Assembly: GCA_016271365.2 (NCBI GenBank)
Contig: CM028131.1
Location: forward strand, 167,466,501 to 167,530,500
DNA from: Neoceratodus forsteri
Taxonomy: Eukaryota; Chordata; Ceratodontiformes; Ceratodontidae
Direction of reading: 5' to 3'
Length of the DNA: 64,000 nt
This document shows, one piece after another, positions 53,704-63,660 of this stretch. Made by a program: the position numbers and the translations under genes. Under the pieces are notes generated by a model. It had not been told where the DNA came from. It was given only the letters and a program-made list of their open reading frames with translations, and made no database searches. Position 1 is the stretch's first letter. Each line of letters begins with the position of its first letter.

Positions 53704-55037
53704 GCCACAGAAACATAGAAACATATACTTTGATAGCAGATAAGGACCGCTTTGCCTAGTTAGTCTGCCCATTTCTCTACCTATTGGATAAGCTTCAGAT
53801 CCTAGTTAACCAGCATACTACTTCATCCTTACCCCCCAACCCCCCACTATAATTGCTTTATGTCAGTCCCATGCATTCTTGAATTCCCCTACTGTTTTTA
53901 CCCCACAATCTCCTCAGGAAGGCTGTTCTATGCATTGACCACCCTTTCCATGAAAAAATACTTCCTCACATTGCCCCTGAGCCATTCCCCCTTTATCTTC
54001 AAATTGTGCCCCCTTGTTCTTGTGCATCTCTTTTTCTGAAATATGCTACCATCTTGGACTTTGTTGACTCCCTTGAGGTACCTGAAGGTTTCTATCATGT
54101 CCCCCCTCTCCCTCCTTTCCTCAAGGTTATACATTTTAAGCTCTTTTAGTCTCTCTTCATATGGCTTCTGGTGCAGACCTTGCACTATTTTGGATGCCCT
54201 CCTCTGGACTGCCTTCATCATGTCCATGTCCTTGCAGAGATGGGGTCTCCAGAACTGCATGCAGTACTCCAGATGGGATCTCACCAACTGTCTGTACAGA
54301 GGGATAACAACTTCTTATTTTCTACTGGTGATGCCTCTCCCTATGCATCCCAGAATCCCTCAGCCCTCCTTACTGCCTTCTCCCATTGCTTGCCTACCTT
54401 AAGGTTATCAGATATGAGTACCCCCAGGTCTCTTTCCATTTTTGTTGTTGTAGGTACCCCCCATGTACTCTTCCCCAGGGTTTTTGTTTCCTAGATGCAC
54501 TACTTTTTACTTCTTTGCATTGAAACTAAGCTGACATACTCTTGACCATTGCTCCAACCTTGCCAAGTCCCTTTTCATCCTTTCGACCCCTCCTTGTGTA
54601 TCAACCCTGTTGCAGATCTTTGTGTCATCTGCAAGATGGCATACTTTTCCTTCCAGCCCCTCTGCAGTGTCAACTATGAAGGCATTAAAGAGTACCAGTC
54701 CCAGTACTGAACCCTGTGTGCACTAGTAAATCCCTTTTCTCCAGAGTGTGCTCTGTTTACTATTACCCTCTGAGTCCTGTTGTCCAGCCAGTTTGTTACC
54801 AAGGCTACCATCCTGGAACCCACTCCCCTTCTGGATAACATTTTTATTAATCTTTTTTTTTGTGGTACTGTGTCAAATGCCTTGCTAAAGTCTACGTAGG
54901 CCATATCTACATCCCCTCCCTGGTCTACTACTTTGGTCACCCAGTCAAAGAAATCTATTAGATTCATCTGACATGACCTTCCCTCTGTGAATCCATGCTG
55001 CCTTGGTTCCTGTGCTCCACTGGCATCTAGGTACTGG
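53704..55037 (-). mobile_element. CR1 LINE nested in the L1
   Basis: The minus strand reads PRQHGFTEGRSCQMNLIDFF, VDMAYVDFSKAFDTVPQKK, CHLADDTKICN near 54620 (catalytic box LADD), VRSHLEYCMQFWRPHLCKDM, YNLEERRERGDMIETFRYLK and VRKYFFMERVV, then the 3' UTR and a TATGTTTCTATGTTTCTGTG tail. 5' truncated in the reverse transcriptase. L1 sequence resumes on both sides. Confidence 0.85.
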
Positions 55038-55039
55038 TA

Positions 55040-56225
55040 CAGGTCGAGACAAAGCAGACTCCCATTTATCCCAAATAAGGTATAGATAGATATGAAATAG
55101 CTGCTGTAATAACCCATAAAATGCAGAAATAGAATGCAACTCAGCAGTCATTTTCCTTTCCCAACAGAGATACTTCACCAAGACTACAGAACCAGGAGAG
55201 CAGCGAGATTCCCCAATGAGTATCCCAGCAAAATGCTGAACCTGGAAATAACAGAACGACTCGAAAGGGAAAGGTCAAATTTAATCTGCAAATGTTCAAA
55301 ACTCATTAAGGTACCTCCTCCCATAAGATCATCAACTAAAAATTGCCTGAAATGACTCCAATATTGAAAGCCTGGCCCATAGACCTGGTGGAAAACCACT
55401 GTTGCCTAAAAAGGGAGAGAGATGACTACACTTTCAGACCCCTTGACCAAGGAATGGAACTGAATCCATTCAAATACAGTGTGTCTAGTCCATGGGTTAA
55501 CCCACTTCAGATGCCGAAGTTGAGAGAGAGGAAGAAGGGGCACAACTCTAAGCGGCATCCAAGAGAACTGTTCCTCCTCCATCTCAAGCCAGCCCATGTT
55601 AGGGGGAGACTTTAAAAAATATAACATTGGGATAACCTGAGCTGTTAAATAATAATGCTTAAAATTAGGAAGAGCAAAGCCCCCTTCTAATTTACTCCTG
55701 AACAAAACCAACCAGCCAAATATAGGAGTGTTTGCCATTCCATATAAATCTAGAGGTAAGCTTAGTCAACTGGCTCCCAGAGGATTCTAGCAGTCTAACT
55801 GACAGCATCCCAAATACATACAGAAGCCAGGGTAAAACATTCATACAAATGGCTTCTATTCTAGCACCCAGTAATAGGGGAAGCTAGGGGAAGCATAGCC
55901 CACCTCTCCAAATTCTTTTTAATTTCTGCTAAGATATATCTATGGTTCTTATCATACAGCTGCCCCAAATTAGTGGTAATAGTTACACCAAAATAATGAA
56001 AATGTGTGTGAGTCCAAGAAAAAGGAAAAAGAGATTTCTGTTGAGTGCTAAGGGATCAACTCAGCAAAATTGCCACTATTTCATCCAAATTCACTTTAAA
56101 GTCAGAAATACAACCAAAATTGGACAGAACCTGCAAAAGTATCAGGAGAGACTTAACTGGGTACTCCAGAAAAAACAAAGTATCATCCACATATGTATGC
56201 TGATCGAATGGTGACACCTGTACCA
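55040..56225 (-). pseudogene. L1 reverse transcriptase catalytic and C-terminal part
   Basis: QVSPFDQHTYVDDTLFFLEY (56056-56307) holds the catalytic box as YVDD, with NFGCISDFKVNLDE after it. 55406-55738 reads FALPNFKHYYLTAQVIPMLY. 55184-55399 reads GGTLMSFEHLQIKFDLSL. These are L1 ORF2 blocks in the usual order. Confidence 0.8.
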
Positions 56226-56582
56226 TGAACAGCAGTGCAGTGACACAGTAACTGGTCACTGCACTGTCACCGTGGGACCCCTGCATTGCTTTCTTGGGGT
56301 TTTGCACCCCCTTCCTGAATGACCCCTGACTCGGAGTTGATTATATTAAGTACAGAGGTGCAGGGAGTAGAGCCCCCCACATGGAGGGTTTGTGGGTGAA
56401 TCCCCCAAAGAAAATATAGTGTTCTCAGACAGATTTATGCCAACTGCAATTGCGACTGACATAAATTCATTGCTGTAATGTTGGTCTGCAAAATATTTGT
56501 CGAACTGGCATTGTAGAGCCATCTACATGTAGTGCAATATTATGAACAGTGAACAGTGAATATAACCCTAATCCCCATAAAA
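56226..56582. other. Unidentified insert between the L1 and the nested LINE tail
   Basis: This segment belongs to neither the L1 (which resumes at about 56225) nor the nested LINE (whose tail ends at about 56583). It starts with a perfect 12-bp hairpin CAGTGCAGTGAC...GTCACTGCACTG (56233-56266). Possibly a further small insertion or target DNA. No coding motif. Confidence 0.45.
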
Positions 56583-58232
56583 TGTGTATGTATTTATTTA
56601 TTTATTCGCATATAACCTTTGAGCAAAATGCTCTTTTTCAAAGGTTCCATGTCTTGACAGGAGGACAACTCAGAAAGGTAGTTACAGAGTATGGGTGCAC
56701 AAGTACAGAGACAAAAAATACAAGGAATAACAGCAATTGGTCTGACTATTTACAATTGTTGGCTATCTCATATAGAGGTACAGTATATTGCAGTTAGTAC
56801 AGCCCAAGGTACATGGTGAGTGCTGTGGGTATAAGAAACAAATTTAGCAGGAGGTAAAGCAGGCCAGGAGAGGCATTGTCATTATATCATATGAGGTCTT
56901 GGGGGGACTCAACACAGGCTTTCACATCCTGTATGTTAAAGCAGCCAACAGGAGACTTTGTTGTTAATTCTAGTCGGGGGGGGGATAATTTTGTGTGCAG
57001 GACTGACCTAGTAGGAACATACTAGATAGCAATGTGAGTGAGGACAGTACACAGAATAATCTGGGAGAATCATATTTGTGCAGAGGCAGAGGCTGGGGAG
57101 GGACTTTAAACAGAGTGCTGAGTTAAGGACGGTAGATAGAAGGCTCGTCGATAGGCTGTGGCTATGGAAGACTCAATTTCGAGGGCTTGCAAGTAGTAGG
57201 AGGAAGTAGGAGTTTAAACTCAGGGTTGCTGCACAGCAGGGTAACAAATCAGAGAATCCAGCCCAGGAGAAGGCTGAGTCCAAACTACCAGGTGATAGCG
57301 CTACAAGATACCTGCAGCTACAGACCTCATCCTTGGCCAGGTGACATCTTTATTCTGCCTTGAAGACGGGGAGGCTGTTAATGAGTAAAAGGCATGCTGT
57401 GATCTCATTTAGCCATGAAGGAGCTCTGTAGGTGAAGGACTGTTGGCCAAGCATCATTTTTCTGAAGGGTATTGAAAGTGGGCAGCGAGTCTGCCTTCTA
57501 GTGCGGTACCTGGATCTAACTTGCCAGAGCAGTTCTTTGAAGGCCAATGGAGCTTTACCTAGGAAAGATTTCATGCCAAGCAGGCACATTTGGTATTTGA
57601 TTCTGCTGGCAAGACTGAGCCAGTTAGTACGCTCATAGAGGGAGCAGGTTTGTAGGAGATTATCAGCCCCTAGAGCCAGCCTGCAGGCCTTGTTGAGGGC
57701 CATGCTTACTCATTTTTGCACAATGTAGAATGCCGACCCATAGACCATGAGTCCATAGTCAATAAAAGACAAGATGGAAGAAGAGACTGCCAACCTGATG
57801 GCCTCAGGAGTTAGAGAACTCCAAGTTTGGTGTTCACTGTCTTGATGACCTGATTGATGTGTTGCAAATAAGAGAGGGTGTCATCAATGATCATGCCAAG
57901 GTATTTAAAAGAGCTGACCTGCTCAAGTGGAGCAGCCTTGTTGTTAGTAATAGTAAGGGACAAAAGAGATCTCTTGTGCTGGTGACTGGTTATCAGCATC
58001 GTCTTCATCTTCTTGTCATTGAAAAGCAATTTCTGAGAGCTGAACCAGTCCTCCAAGCTGCAAAATGAGTACTGCAAATCATTTTGTAGGTGCTGAAGCT
58101 GGGCACTACTACTAAGGATGACCGCATCATCCACATACAGAATAATCTTGCTATTGCAAGCCTCTGGAAGCCTGTTGATGAACAGGCTAAAGAGGACGGG
58201 GCCCAGTATAGACCAGTATAGACAATATATCA
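56583..58232 (-). mobile_element. L2-like LINE nested in the L1
   Basis: 58232-57811 reads SILGPVLFSLFINRLPEACN, IILYVDDAVILSSSAQLQHL (catalytic box YVDD), FSSQKLLFNDKKMKTMLITS and VSSFKYLGMIIDDTLSYLQH. 57703-57350 reads LNKACRLALGADNLLQTCSL and LASRIKYQMCLLGMKSFLGK. The 3' end reads GAGCATTTTGCTCAAAGGTT then GCGAATAAATAAATAAATA. Truncated at the VPQGS block. The GAGC...GCTC hairpin plus AATAAATAAA tail resembles LINE C. Confidence 0.8.
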
Positions 58233-58239
58233 GGATGTT

Positions 58240-58850
58240 GCCAAATATAGACTGTGAGAGGCTCCTTTGCCAAAGTAAATAGCAAGGGAGACATTGGGCA
58301 GCCTTCACAGGTCCCATGTTTTAGAAGGAATGAGGCAGAAAATTCACCAATAACAGCTACTCTTGCGGTAGATCAAAGCTAACAGATTATTAATAAAGCT
58401 ATCACTAAAACCAGAAGTGGATAACACTTTCATTAGATGGTGCCAGTTAAGCCACTGATATAATATTAGAAGGTTTAACATAGAAAAGAATATTTAACAC
58501 CAGCAGACATTGTTATAGGAATTAAGGAAGGGAATGAAACCTGTCTGATCAGGGTGGATAAGTCTAGGAATAAATGATTGTAACCAAAGAGCAATAATCT
58601 TTGCATACATTTTAACATCAATATTAATAAGAGAAATAGGGTGATATGAAGAGCATAGCTCTAAATTTTTCCTAAGCTTTGGAATAACAGAGATCAAGGC
58701 CGATTTCCTCTCAGGAGGAAAAACATGGTGCTAAATGCAATGAGACATAGCAGAATGGAGAGGTGTCACAAGGGTATCTGCAAAACACTTACGGAATTCA
58801 ATGGGAAACCCATCCCCCCCCACTGATTTCTTCGTTTTAATGCCCTTTTT
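58240..58850 (-). pseudogene. L1 reverse transcriptase N-terminal and palm part
   Basis: 58494-58697 reads MISVIPKLRKNLELCSSYHP, ISLINIDVKMYAKIIALWLQ and LIHPDQTGFIPFLNSYNNV, standard L1 blocks. Just downstream (58240-58320) another frame reads TCEGCPMSPLLFTLAKEPLT. Frameshifts separate them. Confidence 0.8.
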
Positions 58851-59127
58851 TTTTCAAATTAAAATTTATTAATTTTTCGCAATAATGAGAACAGGTCCAG
58901 GAAAAACAATGTATACTTGACATGATATATACAATACAAAGGATCTGTCCTCATCACCCCATCCTTCTAACCCCCACCCTCTTCCCCCAACCCTCCTTTT
59001 TAACCCTCCCCCCACTTATTCAACACAAATATTCAACTAGAATCTACTTGAACAATGGAATGATATATACAGGGGTATGAATTTCAAAGGGAATACAGTC
59101 TATGAAGGGGTCCCATATTTTTGCATG
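58851..59127 (-). mobile_element. L1-type 3' end fragment
   Basis: On the minus strand the last ORF2 codons read KIWDPFIDCIPFEIHTPVYI, then a CT-rich 3' UTR, then TTCTCATTATTGCGAAAAAT and AATAAATTTTAATTTGAAAA with a short A-run. It abuts the L1 fragment on one side and the monomer array on the other; the order of insertion is unclear. Confidence 0.65.
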
Positions 59128-59669
59128 AGACCGGAGGGGCTCCGAGCCACCAGCGGGTGGGAGGTGACCGACAGGCCGAACAGGGAACCAGGAGGCCGGG
59201 AGAAGCAGGCAGAAAGCCGGCACAGCCCTCGAGCGCACAGAGACCGGAGGGGCTCCGAGCCGCCAGCGGGCGGGTGGCGACCGATAGGCCGAGCAGGGAA
59301 CCAGGAGGCCGGGAGAAGCAGGCAGAAAGCCGGCACAGCCCTCGAGCGCACAGAGACCGGAGGGTCTCCGAGCCACCAGTGGCGGGCGGCGACCGACAGG
59401 CTGAGCAGGGAACCAGGAGGCCAGAAGAAGCAGGCAGAAAGCCGGCACAGCCCTCGAGCACACAGAGACCGGAGGGGCTCCGAGCTGCCAGCGGGCAGGC
59501 GGTGACCGACAGGCCGAGCAAGGAACCAGGAGGCCGTGAGAAGCAGGCAGAAAGCCGGCACAGCCCTCGAGCGCACAGAGACTGGAGGGGCTCCGAGCCG
59601 CCAGCGGGCTGGCGGCAACCAACAGAGCCAAGCAGGGGAACCAGGAGGCCGGGAGAAGCAGGCAGAAAG
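59128..59669 (+). promoter_or_regulatory. 113-bp GC-rich 5' monomers of LINE C
   Basis: Monomers occupy 59217-59329 (113), 59330-59441 (112), 59442-59554 (113) and 59555-59669 (115), after a partial one at 59128-59216. Each begins CCGGCACAGCCCTCGAGCGC and ends GAGAAGCAGGCAGAAAG. They are very CpG-rich and highly similar, unlike any neighbouring sequence. By position upstream of LINE C they are likely promoter monomers. Long frames on both strands here are composition artefacts. Confidence 0.7.
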
Positions 59670-60054
59670 GTACGGGTAAAGCCGCAAACCAATCGGAAAG
59701 TGACCGCTAACTCTGCCTTGCTTCTGATTGGTGCGCCTTTCCCATAGACTTTAGCTGGACTTTGCAACACCATTTCTGGCCAGGATTACTGCTATTATGT
59801 CTATCTGTTAAATTTATCTAAAAAGAGCTGTTTTACTTTTTAAATGTGCCCTACTTGAGGGTTGTTTAGATATGTAGTCTAGCCTGTGATTACAGCCTTT
59901 TGTGTTTTTGTGTGGGCTAGACGCGTAGGCGCCTAACTCCCCCCATACCCTCCCAATCTTTGTAGTGCAAATTTCAGGCTTTTTGCACCTTTTGCAGATT
60001 GCTGCAATAAAGTGCCTTTTCTCACTGCCTTCTCCTCTGTCCCCTACCTTCCAG
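59670..60054 (+). promoter_or_regulatory. Intron-like spacer of LINE C 5' region
   Basis: Starts AAAG|GTACGGGTAAAG and ends with a pyrimidine-rich tract CTTCTCCTCTGTCCCCTACC then TTCCAG, giving GT...AG boundaries of 385 bp. It contains an AACCAATCGG box near 59687 and an inverted CTGATTGGTGCG box near 59725. Intron status is inferred from boundaries alone. Confidence 0.45.
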
Positions 60055-60190
60055 CCAGCACAGCTCTCGAGCGCACAGAGACCGGAGGGGCTCCGAGCCA
60101 CCAGCGGGCGGGCGGCGACCGACAGGCCGAGCAGGGAACCAGGAGGCCGGGAGAAGCAGGCAGAAAGGTACGGGTAAAGCCGCAAAATTT
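60055..60190 (+). promoter_or_regulatory. Single LINE C monomer followed by donor-like sequence
   Basis: 60055-60167 is exactly one 113-bp monomer, starting CCAGCACAGCTCTCGAGCGC. An AG precedes it and GTACGGGTAAAGCCGCAAAA follows, the same sequence that follows the main array. The LINE C body continues downstream. Confidence 0.65.
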
Positions 60191-60305
60191 TTGCCCGCCC
60201 CCCCCCTTGGTTGTTTCGTTTATACACCTTTTCCCGCCAATTCTATAATCCACGCCCACAACTACTTCTTTCATCCTCTACATTAACCCCTACCTTCCCT
60301 CCACA

Positions 60306-60782
60306 ATGCTACTTTGTTTCCTTTTGCTATTGAGCCTCTCATCTTCCTCGATCCCAAAAATAATTATGATATACCCCATGCCATGGCGTCTAAGGCAGTG
60401 ATTATGGCCTGTCCACCCTGCCATCCCAGTGGACACCCAGCAATTCCATAATTATATCCTGCCATTTTGCATTGCAACCCCTGGGGTATCCCATATAAAG
60501 GCTCTCTATCCTTCAACACTCCTCAAGTGCCCTGCACCCATTTTGGCATTACATTAACCCCTATGCCTGTCCATCAGATTGTCACTTTGTGATAAAATCC
60601 ATACCCATATAACAGGACCCTCACCCACTACACATTGGATCCCATCTAAGAAGAGGAAATGCTCTGACTACTCCCTATCTCTATCACTTGGTGCCCTCCT
60701 CAAACTAATTTTCTTCCTTCTGATCAGTATTGGTACTATTGAAATCAATCCTGGCCCAACTGAAAGTTTTTATCCCATCTGA
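60306..60782 (+). pseudogene. LINE C ORF2 leader with 2A-like motif
   Basis: From ATG at 60306 one frame, broken by TGA (60399) and a TAA near 60555, reads MLLCFLLLLSLSSSS at the start (signal-peptide-like) and ends SLSLGALLKLIFFLLISIG then TIEINPGPTES. The motif at 60732-60758 (G-T-I-E-I-N-P-G-P) fits the 2A consensus D-V/I-E-x-N-P-G-P except for Thr in place of Asp, and a hydrophobic helix precedes it as in 2A peptides. The 67-codon part from 60579 is open. A stop at 60780 separates it from the endonuclease. Confidence 0.65.
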
Positions 60783-61435
60783 TCTAGCCTCCATAAATGG
60801 CCTAAGTTTTCTTCACTTCAATGCCTGCAGCCTCTAAAAAGTTCTCCTTAATACAGGCCTGGGTTGCACATACCCTACCTGACTTTCTGGTGATCTCTGA
60901 AACTTGGCTCAGATCTACAACAAAGATAGTGAAATAAACCTTCCCAATTACCAGCTCTTCAGATCAGACCGCCCTTCCAGAAGGCGGTGTGGTAACTATC
61001 TATGTCAAGGAAACCTTCTCTGCATCCTGCCTCATTAATACATCAGAACCAAAGGAATTTGAATGCTTGTCAATCAAAATAACCCTTCCTAACATGTCTT
61101 CCTTTAAATTGATTGGCTGCTATAGGCCCCCCTCTGCAGGTCTCAAACTCCTATCCCATCTAGGAACAATACTCAATCTAGGCCCTGAAGACACCATTAT
61201 CCTTGGTGATTTGAATTTAAATTGGTTATCTAATGCAGCTGCACCCCTAGTAACCTTCTGTGACACCTATGGATTCACTCAATTAATCAAAGATCCAACG
61301 AGGATTAACCTAAAAAATATTACCAACAGTTCACTCCTGGATATCATGATGGTAAACAAGCCTCATTTATATTCTCATGCTGGGCGCTACCCAGTGACAT
61401 AAGTGATCATTGTCCCATAGCTGGCATACGATCTA
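60783..61435 (+). pseudogene. LINE C endonuclease
   Basis: NGLSFLHFNACSL (about 60796) is the N-terminal block; ISETWL follows near 60895. The frame at 60989-61402 reads SFKLIGCYRPPSAGLKLL, DTIILGDLNLNWLSNAAA (GDFN block as GDLN), TQLIKDPTRI and NSSLLDIMMVNKPH. ISDHCPIAG follows at about 61400 in a shifted frame. The Glu, Asp and SDH catalytic positions are all present, although frameshifts break the domain near 60830-60980 and 61400. Confidence 0.85.
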
Positions 61436-62285
61436 CACTCAAGTCATCAATCCTGCAAAATTTCTCCATAAAGGTCAAAAGAATTTCAACATCTCAGGAT
61501 ATCTCCATGATTTGTGCAATACAACACATTGGCAAGAGTTCTACCTCACAACCTCAGTTGAAACAGCTCTTCAGATCCTAAGGGATATTATCACAAATGC
61601 CCTCAATATACATGCACCACTCACCAGTGTCAGAGCCAAATTAAAATCTTGTCATTGGTTCACTGTTGACCTTAAATCAGCTTTGATAGCCAGAGACAAA
61701 CTCTGGAAAAAGGCAAGAAAAACAAAGGATCCTAGCGACTGGCTTCAATTCAGAAAAGCAAGAAATTCATGCACAAAACAAATAAGAAATGCCAAAGCTG
61801 CCTTCTATAGAGCTGAATTGGATGCCCCCTATACTAACCCATCTGGGTTCTGGGGTACTATAAAGGGAATTCTAGGTCAAAATTCTGCCCCTGCCTTACC
61901 CTCCAAACTGCTCCTAAGTGACATTGAAATCACTGACAAGCAAGAAACATTAAATGCCTTCAATGACCATTTCACTACAGCTGGCCTAGCCTTTGACTCT
62001 TCACCTGCAAATCTCTTGAGATCATCATTAAACCTTCAATCCACTGTGGGTCAAAAGGCTGACTCAACATTCTCCTTCGAACCAATATCCTTAAAAGAAG
62101 TAGAAGACCTCCTGTCCAATTTAGAAACATCTAAGAGTGCAGGTGCAGACTCCCTGGATCCCTACTTTCTTAAAGTAGCACTGCACGCCTTAGCTGCCCC
62201 CCCTCACTCATCTCTTCAATCTTTCCCCAGCTACTGGTTCCATCCCCTCTATATGGAAGACAGCTCAAGTAGTTCCACTTCTTAA
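61410..62285 (+). pseudogene. LINE C ORF2 linker and reverse transcriptase N-terminus
   Basis: A 291-codon open frame reads CHWFTVDLKSALIARDKLWK, DWLQFRKARNSCTKQIRNAK, GFWGTIKGILGQNSAPALPS, LNAFNDHFTTAGLAFDS and LETSKSAGADSLDPYFLKVA. It ends in out-of-frame sequence after a frameshift near 62190; the correct frame continues SIWKTAQVVPLLKSGDPMDL then DNYRPIS. The KSAGxDxLDPxFLK block opens the reverse transcriptase. Confidence 0.85.
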
Positions 62286-62290
62286 GTCAG

Positions 62291-63457
62291 GTGATCCCAT
62301 GGACCTTGACAATTACAGGCCCATTTCCATCTTACCCGGTATTGTCCAAGATGCTTGAAAAATTAGTAAACTCACAGTTAAGGGCCTACCTGGACACCAA
62401 CAACCTCCTAAATCCAGCACAATCTGGGTTTAGATCAATGCATAGCACCATCTCTGCCTTAGCCAAAGTCACTAACGATTGGCAGACTGCCTTGGATAAA
62501 AAGAATAGTACCTGCGCTGTGTTCCTGGATTTGAGTAAAGCATTTGATACAGTGGATCATGATTCATTAATCTCCTCTCTTAGCTCTGTAGGCCTTGATT
62601 CACTCTCTCTCAATTGGTTTAGGTGCTATCTCTCTGGAAGGTTACAACTGATAAAAAATGAAAATTACCTGTCTACCTCTAAATCACTGCTAAGAGGTGT
62701 ACTGCAAGGCTCTATCCTGGGCCCCATCCTCTTTGCCATTTATATTAATAACATTGATTCCAACCTCTCCCAATCTAACACTCACCTGTTTGCTGATGAT
62801 ACTGTATTATATGTCAGCAATCCCTCACCATCAAAAGCCTGTGAACTGTTACAGTCAGAATTCTCCATCCTACAACACAACCTATTGGAAAAAAAACTAC
62901 TTCTAAATGCCAAAAAAACAAAAGCTATGTTCTTTGCCACCAAGAGTTGCTCTTCCATTACCCCATCATTCATCACCCCACATTTATCCACCTTATTTGG
63001 AGAAAATTTGGAATTTGTGGATAAATTCAAATATCTTGGAGTCTGGATTGACAATAAGCTTGACTACTCTGTACACGTTGAAGAACTACTAAAAAAGTTG
63101 AGACAAAGACTTGGCCTATTTTTCAGAATAAAATACTACCTTACCAGAGACTCCAAACAAAGATTAATCCAGGCATCATTCTTATCCCTCATTGACTATG
63201 CTGATTTCCTCTACGGCCATTGCTCCCTCTCCCTCTTAAATAAGCTGGACACCCTGTATCATAGAGCCATTAGATTTATTACAGACCTTCCCTCCAACAC
63301 CCATCATTGCTCTCTTTACATGGCAGTCAATTGGACATCCCTACAGCACAGAAGAAAAAAGAATGCTGCAATCTGGATCTTTAAAGCTTTATCAGACAAA
63401 CTCCCCTCCTATATTTCAGACTGTTTCACCGAATCACATCCAGGCCATACACCTTAA
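62291..63457 (+). pseudogene. LINE C reverse transcriptase, 388-codon open frame
   Basis: After a short out-of-frame start it reads LSKMLEKLVNSQLRAYLDTN, LNPAQSGFRSMHSTISAL, VFLDLSKAFDTVDHDSLISS, LRGVLQGSILGPILFAIYIN and THLFADDTVLYVSNPS. The catalytic FADD is intact at 62789-62800 (residues 167-170) and the first Asp lies in FLDLSKAFD. Next come LLNAKKTKAMFFATK, FKYLGVWIDNKLDYSVHVEE, the thumb and HRAIRFITDLPSNTHHCSLY. VPQGS reads VLQGS. The frame ends HPGHTP; the annotated ATG is not the true start of ORF2. Confidence 0.9.
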
Positions 63458-63660
63458 GGATCAATAAGCTCATTATGCTAAAGATTCCCAATACCTGCAC
63501 CAGGTTTGGGAGGGCTGCTATCAGCTATTCCCTAGCATTTATTTGGAACTCACTCCAAAAATCTATGAATCTGAATACCCTCTTACCCTTATTATCCTTC
63601 AAAAAATTATACACCACCCTATTCCCAGAACTGTGCAACTGCTTCCATAAGGCCTAGTCT
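63458..63660 (+). pseudogene. LINE C C-terminal domain
   Basis: After one stop the frame continues with LKIPNTCTRFGRAAISYSLA, FIWNSLQKSMNLNTLLPLLS and FKKLYTTLFPEL, the C-terminal block (..RFGRxAFSYSxxxxWNSLPxxL...SFKxxLxxxLF) of L2-like LINEs. The single stop after HPGHTP (TAA at 63455) is the only break at this end. Confidence 0.8.

Larger units (their letters stand above)
52905..58850 (-). mobile_element. L1-type LINE split by two other LINEs
   Basis: Minus-strand L1 ORF2 pieces lie at 58240-58850, 55040-56225 and 52905-53704. They read, in order, GDGFPIEFRKCFADTL and SSYHPISLINIDVKMYAKII; GCPMSPLLFTLAKEPL; YVDDTLFFLEYPVKSLLILL; EGGFALPNFKHYYLTAQVIP; SFEHLQIKFDL; and the C-terminal CSVAVGAEVTICTFF..CPN. 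A poly(A)-like run ends it at about 52915. A CR1 (53704-55037) and another LINE (56226-58225 with adjoining sequence) interrupt it. The 5' part is missing. It is dead. Confidence 0.8.

Noticed and set aside
55942..56214. Plus-strand 90-codon frame
   Set aside because: Antisense shadow of the L1 reverse transcriptase.
59044..59773. Overlapping frames of 140-230 codons on both strands in the GC-rich monomer array
   Set aside because: The array lacks stops in nearly all frames because of composition, and the 113-bp period rotates the same peptides through the frames. No protein family is visible.
59670..60167. Host gene 5' exons with GT/AG introns
   Set aside because: Not excluded, but the exon-like unit is the tandem monomer itself and a LINE body follows, so a LINE leader is the simpler reading.
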